Below are positions 44,027 to 52,745 of a stretch of DNA of 64,000 bases, piece after piece (position 1 is the stretch's first letter; each line of letters begins with the position of its first letter). Position numbers and translations under genes: made by a program. Below the pieces are notes generated by a model, which saw only the letters and a program-made list of their open reading frames with translations, ran no database searches and had not been told where the DNA came from. Source of the stretch: Lineolata rhizophorae. Its lineage: Eukaryota > Ascomycota > Dothideomycetes > Lineolatales > Lineolataceae. The stretch covers positions 460,999 to 524,998 of the forward strand of contig MU001692.1 in the NCBI GenBank assembly GCA_010093515.1, in the 5' to 3' direction.

Positions 44027-46084
44027 ATGACCGGAGCCCCCTCGCTCCTCCGGCGCCCGTTGCGGCGGCCGAACCTCTACGTCTGCGCGCGCTGCGCTCG
44101 GCTCCAGCCCCCTTCGTCCGCAGCACCATCGCGGACCACGCCCGACCGGCAGTCCCGCCCGGTCCACCAGTCCACGCTCGAGAAGCGCTACAAGGCGGAG
44201 CTGCAATGGAAGGAGCGGCGGCGGCAGATCGACGCGGGGGCAGCGCCGTCCATGCTGCGCACGCTCGAGGAGCGCGGCTTCATCGCCCAGGTGGCCGGCG
44301 GCCGCGACGAGCTGGAGACGGCGATGAGCGCGCGCCGGCTGGGCGCCTACGTCGGCATCGATCCGACGGCCCCGTCGCTGCACGTCGGGCACATGCTGCC
44401 GCTCATGGCGCTGTTCTGGATGTACGTGCATGGGTTTCGGGCCGTGTCGCTGGTGAGTTAGAGACGGGACTGTTTTCAACCCCAACTTTCGCTGATTGCT
44501 GCGGTAATCATCTGATGATGTAGATCGGAGGTGCGACGGCCGGTGTGGGCGACCCAACTGACCGCACGGCTGCGCGCGAGCCCATGGATACCACGACGCG
44601 CCGCACCAACATCGTCGGTCTGCACTACCAGCTCAAGAAGATGTGGCTCAACGTCGACGCCAAGGCGCGCAAGTACGGCTTCAACCCCGACGACTACTGG
44701 TCGCGCGTTCTCGTCAACAACAGCATGTGGCTAAACAAGGTATCCGTGGTGGACTTCATGAAGATGGGGCAGAGTTTTCGGCTAGGCGCGATGCTGAGCA
44801 GGGAGACGTACGTTCAGATCCTTCCAAAGAGCGACTCTGAGAAAGAGGTAGAAAAAGTATATGGGCAACTGATAACGGCGCCATCTTTACAGTGTTAAGA
44901 AGCGCCTCTCGCACGACGCCAAAAGCGACGGCATGTCCTACGCGGAGTTCTCATACCCGCTCCTGCAAGCCTGGGACTGGTGGCACCTGTACAGCTCCCC
45001 TCGCGGCGTCCAGCTCCAGATCGGCGGCTCCGACCAATTCGGCAACATCGTCGCGGGCATCGACGCCGTCAAGCACATGCGGCGGCGGCAGCTCGCCGAG
45101 CTGCCGCAGCAACCAGCCGACCCGCTGCCCACCCTCACCACGCCCTCCAACGCCACTTTCCCCGCCGACGAGCCCATGGGCTTCACGGTGCCCCTGCTCA
45201 CCACGGCCGCTGGCGCCAAGTTCGGCAAGTCCGAGGGCAACGCCGTCTGGCTGGACGGCGGCCTCACCAGCCCCTTCGAGCTCTACCAGTTCTTCCTGCG
45301 CGCCGCCGACGCCGACGTCGAGCGCTACCTCAAGCTGCTGACGTTTGTGCCGCTGGCCCGCGTCGCCGACGTGGTGCGCGAGCACGCAAAGGCGCCCGAG
45401 AAGCGCGTCGCGCAGCACCTGCTCGCCTTCGAGTTCGTCGAGCTGGTGCACGGCACCGACGAGGCCAGGAAGGCCGAGGCGCAGCACCGGGGCATCTTTG
45501 GCGGCGGCGGCGGCGGCCACCGCCACACCAAGGCCTCGGACGCCCCCGCCCCGGCCTCGTCGCCGGACCCATCATCGGGCTCCGACTCGCCGGCGCCGGC
45601 CCAGCCCGACACCGCGCCCTACACCCTCAACGCGCTCCCGCAAGCCACGCTCGCGCTGTCGACGCTGCGCCGGCTGCCCTTCTCGGGCGTGCTGACGGAG
45701 CTCGGGCTCGCGCCGTCGCGCTCGGCCGCGACGCGGCTCATCGCCGCCGGCGGCGCGTACGTGGGCGCGCCCGACGACCGCATGGAGGTCAACTGGCGCA
45801 TCGTCCGCGACGCGGCCGGGACGGGCAGGGGCGAGGCGGTGCGCTTCGTCAGGGATGGCGTGCTGCTGGTGAGGACGGGCAAGTGGAGGGTGAGGGTTGT
45901 GAGGGTGGTGGAGGATGGCGAGGGCGGGCCGGAGGGGCTGGCTGTGGAGGGGGCCGAAGGCGAGACGATGGGGGTTGGGGAGGAGCCTCCGAGGGAGCGG
46001 CAGGATGTGGATGGGATGACGGCTTGGTCGCCCGGGGCGGGACGGGAGGGGAAGGGGGGGAAGATGGGAGGGAGGAGGTTGTAA
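44027..46084 (+). CDS. cyt-18: Mitochondrial tyrosyl-tRNA synthetase (CYT-18 / Msy1 family)
   Basis: Three exons, 44027-44452, 44524-44807 and 44893-46084, encode 633 residues. An arginine-rich, acid-free start (MTGAPSLLRRPLRRPNLYV) looks like a mitochondrial presequence. A helix-rich extension, LEKRYKAELQWKERRRQID, precedes the class I catalytic core. The core has a HIGH-type HVGH (119-122), a long GDPTDRT loop, QIGGSDQFGNIVAGID for tyrosine binding and the KMSKS-type KFGKS (346-350). A C-terminal S4-like RNA-binding domain contains RLPFSGVLTELGLAPSRSAA. It charges mitochondrial tRNA-Tyr. In Neurospora the same protein, CYT-18, also folds group I introns through its N-terminal extension and inserts; sequence layout suggests that here too. 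The H0-like extension and an S4-linker insert (GGGGGHRH region) are visible. Confidence 0.95.
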
Positions 46085-46334
46085 AAATGTAGCATACTGG
46101 ACGTATTGCTGTGTTCTATAATATGTAGCCGCCCACCTAGTGGATTAGCAATCCAACTGTGTACTGATAGCCTTTTCTTTCTTTGAGGGCTTTGATCGAG
46201 CTGTGATCCCTGTGAGTAGTCACGCCTTTCAATGGTAGGATTAGACGACGAGAAGTCGAATTGAGCGGATTCCGAGTTACAAAGTCCAAGAAAAGCCTCA
46301 AAAGGAAAAGAAGAGAACGTCCAAAAAGTCAAAG

Positions 46335-48955
46335 TCAGTCGTCCTCCGTCATTGACGTTCGCTGCCGATGTCTGAGACCTTGGATAGAAGGAACTTCCAG
46401 GTTTGACGTGTCCAACGCAGTCCTTTCAGCGCCGTGCAGGCGATCAGTTTCTTTATACCTCCTTATCATTTCAGTGTATACCTCCCTCGGGACGTATCCA
46501 GCATCTCTCAGTATTTCTTCGTATACACCATGAAGATCGTATTGCAGAAGGACGGGGTCGAGCCCGGGTTCCGAAACGTCCGCGCCTTTTTCGATTAAGC
46601 ACTTCGCCAAAACCTTAAACCATGCAAACCCCAGCCACCCTTCGTCGCAACCGGATTCGAACGTATCATTAATGGGCTTGAACGCATCAAGATTCGTCTG
46701 TGGTGTAAGGCCTATCATTAAAAGGGCCAACTCCAGAGGCAAACAGCCATTTTCGTCTGGCGTGTTTAGGTCCAGCCCAAGTCCAATCCAAACATCCACA
46801 AGGTTCTCACCGACTCTTTTCGAACATTCATAACACATCGAATAAAAGTACCACACAGTGGAAAAATGACTGGACCAACTGAGGCAAGCGGGCGATACAT
46901 AATTTCCGGATTGCAATAAACTTACTAGGTGTTGAGACATATTAGACATTGACCGCCTGCATCCTATCAACGCAACGGTTATAAAGGCCGACATTCGGCC
47001 TTCATCGTTCAATGTGCTTAGGTCGTAGCCTTGGCGGCAAAGTAGGCGTGCAATCTCTATGATGCTCTTTTCAGTCCTTGACCTATACTGAATACCAATG
47101 AATGAACCGCCAAGGAGTGAAAAAAGAAGACTAGCTGCTAGTTAGTGTCTACAATCTCGACTAGACAAACCGTAATGTAGGCTACTGACTTCCCTCCATT
47201 ATCAAAACTGGGTGCTATGCAACCCTGATCTAGTAGAAGCTGCACTATTTGAACCTCCCCGACCGCCGCAGCATACTAGAAAGAAGTTAGGTGCCAACAA
47301 ACTGTGTTTTATCAAGTCGAATACTCACTTCTAGCAAACTCAAGTTGGCAAACATGGTTCTGGAACTAATTTGGCGCTCACTAAATAATCTCTGGAGCCC
47401 AACGTAGTCACCCCAATAAATAAGGCTTGCCACAGGTGTATCTTCCTCGCTAATAATTTGGAAAGGCGCAACTGCAGGCGCAAGCTGGTAGTAGCCTCTT
47501 TTGTCCGCCCGAGTTGTAAAAAACGACGATATTCCTGTTCGAACCAATTTCGGACTCGGTATGAATGTGACCGAGATCTCGTAAAACCTCTCCATAGGCG
47601 AGAATGGCGACGCAGGCTTTTCAAGCGTGGTAATGGATATGATGAGGCTTCCGATGCGCCACTCGAATTCTTTGCATCGCTTGGACACGCGTTGCGGCTC
47701 TGTGTGCGGTACAGCTTGGCAAGTTTGAGGAGGAAAATATGGATCATCCACGTTCTCTTCCTTCTTCGGGTGTCTTTGGGCTGATTGCGCTGATGGTGGC
47801 GTTGAGGGCTGGTCGTGGACGTCTTTCATGGGTTTAGGCCTTGCAGAACTTTGAGACCCAACTGCATGAGCTATTGCGTCGATTTGCACGCACGCCTGTT
47901 TTTGAAGATCCTCGATATGGTGCTGATGCTGGACAGACGACTCGATCAACGGAAGCAGAACGCCCTTCAATTCAGCGCGGACTACGCGACCTATGACGTC
48001 GTATTGGCTTTCTGGGATGCGGACGGAATTGCTTGCTTGTGCGGTGGACATGATATGGAGGTCGGCGAGCGTTTCTGTGAGGACGTCCAACTTCGCCGAG
48101 ATTTCCGAGTGCATAGCATTTTGAGCATGTGTAATTTCTTGGGCGCTGGTGGACAAAGAATCTTTGAATTCAATGTGGTTGCGTCGAATAACGAAGCCAT
48201 CTTGACTGGGATGATGTTAGACGTATAGGGAATTGAATGAAGCATCATATATAAGCCTAAGAAATGACTGAGATGTGGAGATGTTTGCTCAAGCCGCATC
48301 TCACAATAAAACGCCAAGTGGTCTAAATCTGACAGCTCGACTTGAGCGCATCAACCATTCATCTGGAGCAAGACCGGTCCTTACTAGCCTTGATCACGTG
48401 GACAACACAAGGAACAAATACAGCAAATACAGACACTAACCTTTGAAGAATCTGAAGCGCGAGAATCAAAGCGGTCTTGCGTCTCTCGAGCAGTGTGAGA
48501 GCTTTCGCAACATTTTTGCCGCGAAAGACAAACTGAACGCGTTGAGGGAGGCTGCCCGAGTTTTGCCCAGGCAGGAGTCCGTTGATGTTGTCAATGTCGT
48601 GGCGAAGACCTGCCACGGCATCGGTGATGGGATCCGGGAGCACCGTGTGCTCCAGGCCAGCGCCAGCTGAGACGCTGAACTCTGCGATGAAATTGCGCAA
48701 ATTTCTGGCAATTGATTCGACATCCCGTAACACTGCACGCATGTAAATGAGTACCTAGCGAGATGCTCAAGGATAGCGGCGAGTACCGCCACACAAGCGT
48801 CAGGGTAACCTACTGGCACGAAGGAGATTCACGTCTTTTCGGGCGCATTTGACGTCCGAAACGAACGTGACCGCCGACCGACATGCCCGCAAGGCTACAT
48901 CGGCAAGCTGGACGGTGGCGGCCGCCGAGGAAATCACTGCAACCGGGTCCGGCAT
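46335..48955 (-). CDS. PigL_N-domain ankyrin protein (NLR-like architecture without NACHT)
   Basis: Five exons, 48955-48814, 48732-48441, 48205-47329, 47275-47190 and 47130-46335, encode 730 residues. The N-terminus (MPDPVAVISSAAATVQLADV, then ALRACRSAVTFVSDVK) matches the fungal PigL_N-type helical domain found at the front of STAND/NLR-like and ankyrin proteins. A helical linker with HAQNAMHSEISAKLDVLTET follows. A middle region, GISSFFTTRADKRGYYQLAP, precedes ankyrin-type repeats (YAAAVGEVQIVQLLLDQG, LDLNTPDENGCLPLELALL, AKCLIEKGADVSEPGLDPVL). No nucleotide-binding P-loop is seen. All five exons join in frame, with CTAAC branch sites in introns 2 and 4. Such proteins are variable between fungi and are linked with non-self recognition or regulation; the function here is inferred. 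It lies tail-to-tail with the TyrRS gene. Confidence 0.8.
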
Positions 48956-49475
48956 ACCGCTGACGTTGACAAGGCCTTCAATGCATGACAGGCGACGTGA
49001 AAGGGTGGAACTAGGTCGGTAGCAAAGACTGAAGAAGAGTGCTTCTTAGGGGGCATGGCCGCCTTTATGAGCGAGAGATGGGATGGCCATGGTGGGCAGT
49101 GCAAGGCTGCCAAGAAGGGTGAACAGTTGTCGGCTTCCAATGCGCCGGAGCAAGCCTTCCAATGAATGCCCTACTAAAATGAAATTATGCCTCGCGGCTC
49201 TCCGGAGCTTGCATCGAGACAGTCTTGCCACCTCGAAAGTCCGCCTCCATGGAGCCTTGTTCCAGGCGCTAGAGCTCGCTATTTGAACTCCGACAGGAGG
49301 ACTTAGCACCGACCACTCCGTCACGTGCACACGTGACACCTCGCAGCTCGGGATTCCGCAGCCAACGCGCGACGCGTCCTTCCCGATCACACCAATCCGG
49401 GGATGCACGCACCGCAGCCACAACCACCCAAGACGAGACCGCTCCCTGCGCGCGTTCCACCTTTCCAAGTCCGAA
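48956..49475. promoter_or_regulatory. Divergent promoter, ankyrin protein / naa40
   Basis: The 520-base spacer lies between the start codons of two opposite genes. A 40-codon minus-strand frame (ATG 49056) overlaps the ankyrin-protein start. Two CACGTG boxes sit 2 bases apart at 49322-49335, nearer to naa40. Confidence 0.5.
49322..49335. promoter_or_regulatory. Tandem CACGTG E-box pair
   Basis: CACGTG at 49322-49327 and again at 49330-49335 are separated by CA, giving TCACGTGCACACGTGA. The pair lies about 140 bases before the naa40 ATG. Closely spaced E-boxes of this type bind bHLH dimers. The same TCACGTG core is clustered before the rrn9-like gene. Confidence 0.6.
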
Positions 49476-50447
49476 ATGCCTCGCTCGACCGACGCCCAGC
49501 CCCGCGCCCGCGAGGCGTCCCTCCGCAACCCCCGCAAGGGCCGCACAGCCTCCTTCACCGCGTCCCCGCCCAAGCGGAAACGCTCCCCTCTCGGCGCCTC
49601 CGCCTGCGCCCGCGCCCGCGCCCGCGCCCCCGTCTCCGCCTCCGACCGTCTCGCGGCGGCGGCCGCCCTCCCCCCCACCGCCTTCGTCGCGCGCGTCTTC
49701 CCGCCGCATCTCCGGCACTTCCAGCCGCGGGGCCCCGGCCCGACGACGCAGCAAAGCCCCTCCCGAACCGTCACCACCACCACCACCACCACCTCCGGCC
49801 CTTCGACCTCGGCCCTGCCGTCGTCGCCGGCGCCTCCACTCTCGCTCGCCCTCGCCCTCGTCCCCGCGCCGCGCCTCTCCGCCGCTGCCTTCGAGGCGTG
49901 CTTCGCGCTCGTCGAGGCCACGAGCAGCGCCGCGTACCGGGCGTCGGCGTGGGGGTGGAAGCCGGGCGCCAAGCGCGCCGAGATGCGCGAGCCGGGCATG
50001 TGGTACGTGCTCGTGCGGAGGGGAGCGCGGCGCGGCGGAGGTGCTGGCGGTGGAGTGCCAGGGAGGAAGAAGAAGGAGGAGGAGGAGGAGGAGGAGGAGG
50101 AGGAGCACGACGGGGAGATCGTGGCGTTTGCGTCGTTCTTGCTCACGCTCGACCACGAGCCCGAGGAGCCTGTGTTGTACGTGTATGAAATACATGTGGC
50201 GGAGGGGATGCGGTCCAGTGGGCTCGGGGGCCATCTGTTGCGCGTGGTGCAAAGTGTGGTTGACAGCTTCGATTGCATCGAGGGCATCATGCTGAGCGTG
50301 TTCACGAGCAACGTGGCCGGGCAGCGGTTTTACGAAAGGCACGGCTTCGTGGAGGATGCGACCAGTCCGAGGGGGAAAAGGCTACGAGGCGGGCGGGCCA
50401 AGATGCCGGATTACAAGATACTGTGGAGGCCGAAGGAAGGGTGGTGA
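49476..50447 (+). CDS. naa40: N-alpha-acetyltransferase 40 (NatD), histone H4/H2A specific
   Basis: One exon encodes 323 residues. The GNAT core follows a long basic and proline/threonine-rich N-terminus. Family marks are AFEACFALVEATSSAAYRAS, then WGWKPGAKRAEMREPGMWYV, then VLYVYEIHVAEGMRSSGLGG (acetyl-CoA-binding loop with R/Q-x-x-G-x-G/A form) and SVFTSNVAGQRFYERHGF. NatD acetylates the N-terminal serine of histones H4 and H2A, mostly co-translationally. A (GAG)n run encodes about ten glutamates between two core strands (near residue 205), an insertion not needed for the fold. It is longer than usual family members, mainly from the low-complexity N-terminus. It ends 129 bases from the convergent PIG-U gene. 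Confidence 0.92.
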   Translation: MPRSTDAQPRAREASLRNPRKGRTASFTASPPKRKRSPLGASACARARARAPVSASDRLAAAAALPPTAFVARVFPPHLRHFQPRGPGPTTQQSPSRTVTTTTTTTSGPSTSALPSSPAPPLSLALALVPAPRLSAAAFEACFALVEATSSAAYRASAWGWKPGAKRAEMREPGMWYVLVRRGARRGGGAGGGVPGRKKKEEEEEEEEEEHDGEIVAFASFLLTLDHEPEEPVLYVYEIHVAEGMRSSGLGGHLLRVVQSVVDSFDCIEGIMLSVFTSNVAGQRFYERHGFVEDATSPRGKRLRGGRAKMPDYKILWRPKEGW

Positions 50448-50576
50448 AATGCAGAAATATGACTTATAGAGTATAGAATGTCATTTTATCACCATTCGTC
50501 CCGCGGTTTATCTTTTCATATACATGCAATGCTTCCTTTTTGTGGTGATTCGATGCCCCGCTCTACCCCGCTCTTT

Positions 50577-52079
50577 CTATATGCGAATCGCCTCTTTGCC
50601 CCTAACCTCCGGTCTTTCCGCCTCCCATTCGTCGCGCAAAACAGCATACAGCAGGTCCGCCACGATGACAGACAATCCCAAGGACCACACGAGCGTGATG
50701 GCGTAGAAGAAGTTTGCGTTGCCGGATCCGGCGTAGATCCACAAGTGGTAGAACGCCGGGCCCAGGAACGTCGCGTATAGTAGCGTCGCCGTCGCGAAGA
50801 AAGTATACCGCATTACTGTCGCCCTGACGTTAGCACACGAAGCAACAACACCCAACACCGCGAGAGGCATCTCAGAAGCCATGAACTTACGCGGAAACAC
50901 GTGCCTGAACAGCGGCACGAGGGCAAAGTACAGCGCCGCGTCCGCGACGCTCGGATACGGCTGAAAGATGGCGAAGATGCCGCATAGCGTGGCGACGACG
51001 AACAGGGGCTGGTGGCGCAGCCGCACGCACAGCCCGGGGCAGTACGACGCCATGTGCAGCCAGAAGACGCCGAGGAAGAACTCGCGGAACGAGTCGAACA
51101 TCTCGATGAAGAAGTACCACCACAGGCCGACGTTGGGCGTCAGGTCTGGCAGTAGCAGATGCACGCCGTAGGTGGCCGGCAGGAAGGACCGCGGCGTGGC
51201 GTTGGCAGGGAGGATGAGGTTGGAGGCGAAGAGGAGGGTGGAGAGGGCGAGGCCGAAGAGCGCGCTATATTGTAGTGTGAAGGATACGGCTCGACCTGAT
51301 GCTCGTGGCTGGTATTTCGCCGACACCGGCTTCCATGGGCCCATCTGGGCGTCGTAGCACAGAATCAGCAGCGGTGGAAGGAGCAGCACCGGATGCAACG
51401 CCAGATACGTCGCCGCGCTTAGCGCCAACACCATGGTGGTTCCTTTTCCTTGCACGGCCTGCGCCGTCGCCAGGAGCACAAACGCATTTGTGAACGCGCT
51501 CGTCGGCCGTCCCACGCACACGACGATGGTGAACGGGCTGAAGAGGAAGGCCGCGGCAACGGCAAGCGGGCTGTAGCGCGTGTCGGCGCGCGGGGACGTG
51601 AAGAGGCGCGTCCGCGTCGAGGCGCCGCTGGCGGCGATCTGGAGCAGGGAGTGCGCGGAGAGGAGGTCGAGGAGGGTGTAAAGGAAGGCGGTCGGCAGGT
51701 GCGAGGAGGAGGGGCCGGGGAGGAGGGAGAAGAGAGGGAGGAGGAGGGGCGCCTGCGTCAATATCGGTCAGCGGAAGCTGTTCGTTGAAGCAGTGACTTT
51801 GGCTTGGACTTGGGAGTGCGTACTTGGTGGAAGACGCCGCCATCATAGGGAGATACGTTATGGGTGTAGAGAAAGACGCCTTCCTGGACTGCGACTAAAG
51901 TTAGCTTGATCTCGGCGGCTCGACTGTATGTACATACGCCGCTTGAAGCTTGTGACGGGGGTGGAGATCTCGACGCGTCCCGTCAGCAGGTCCGGCAGGG
52001 AGGGAAAGGTGATGTAGAGCAGCAGGCGCACAGCTGCGGCAGCTCCGAAGAGCAGTGCCGCCCGTCTATCGACGTCCAT
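50577..52079 (-). CDS. gab1: GPI transamidase subunit PIG-U (Gab1/Cdc91)
   Basis: Four exons, 52079-51938, 51894-51824, 51752-50891 and 50815-50577, encode 437 residues. Exon joins restore TSFKRLAVQEGVFLYTHNV, SPYDGGVFHQAPLLLPLFSL and FPLMRYTFFATATLLY. Conserved lumenal and membrane blocks include NVGLWWYFFIEMFDSFREFF and FYAITLVWSLGLSVIVAD. About eight or more hydrophobic helices are visible. PIG-U belongs to the endoplasmic reticulum GPI transamidase complex that replaces the C-terminal signal of precursors with a GPI anchor. The last intron has a GTGCTAACG branch site; the real acceptor is GCGACAG, not the nearer GTCAG, because only it restores the conserved LMRYTFF. Confidence 0.95.
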
Positions 52080-52517
52080 GAGCGGGCACTGGCGGCGTTA
52101 TCTTTGCGGCATCGTGGGAAAAGCGGCAACAATTGGTGGCGCGAAGCGGCCGGCGAGCGGATCCGCAGGCGATGATCTGGCCGCGCGAAGTCCCCGGCGC
52201 ATGCTTGGCGGCCGATCTTTCGCGAGTCGTGTCCCTGGCACGTGACTGTCGATCCCCGAACGCCGGCAAAACGTCGCGCCGCAGATCCCCACGGCGCCCG
52301 CTCACCGCCTCTCGTTCTGCCGGGCAAGTCGTCGATTTTTCTTCCCGCGACGACAATTTCGCCCAGTCCCTCGCATTCCGCGCTCGTCCTCCGAGCCTCC
52401 CCGCGTCCGCCGCGACAAACGTATGTTGCTTCTCCTTTGCTCCCACCAAGCACAGCTGCCACCGCTAGGCTCCCCGTGTTCCATGACTAATTCTCAGTTT
52501 TCTAATCTAAAGCGGCC
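52080..52517. promoter_or_regulatory. Divergent promoter, PIG-U / small membrane protein-pescadillo unit
   Basis: A 438-base spacer. One CACGTG is at 52239-52244. A TTTTCTAATCTAAAG stretch just before the + strand ATG resembles an intron 3' end or a leader. No other promoter is available between the 70-codon frame and pescadillo. Confidence 0.5.
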
Positions 52518-52730
52518 ATGAACAGAAACAGAAACCGCGACAACGACGACCCCAGAGACGACCCGCTCTTGCATGTCCTGATATTCACTCTTTTCGCCAC
52601 ATTGGCCGCCAATATCGTCCTCGCCTGGCACGTCGGCCTGCTGCCCGTGCCGGAGAAGGACTTCTACGTCGAGCTCAATTATCCGGGTCTGGAAAGATCC
52701 ATTCACGAGACTGCCCAGGGGTTCTACTGA
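52518..52730 (+). CDS. 70-residue single-pass membrane protein, upstream of pescadillo
   Basis: One exon encodes 70 residues. A polar, arginine/aspartate-rich start (MNRNRNRDNDDPRDDP) is followed by a hydrophobic helix at about 17-44 (LLHVLIFTLFATLAANIVLA) and a polar C-terminal part (PEKDFYVELNYPGLE). Third codon positions are strongly G/C, as in neighbouring real genes, so this is very probably coding and not a chance frame. I do not recognise the family. Its TGA stop at 52728-52730 is only 15 bases from the pescadillo ATG at 52746, and both lie in the same frame with no other stop between them. It could be the first cistron of a bicistronic mRNA, or its own gene with pescadillo transcription starting inside it. 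Confidence 0.7.
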   Translation: MNRNRNRDNDDPRDDPLLHVLIFTLFATLAANIVLAWHVGLLPVPEKDFYVELNYPGLERSIHETAQGFY

Positions 52731-52745
52731 GGTGACGGAGCGAAC

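Noticed and set aside
44938-45526. Long minus-strand frames opposite the TyrRS gene
   Set aside because: Shadows of the certain + strand catalytic core.
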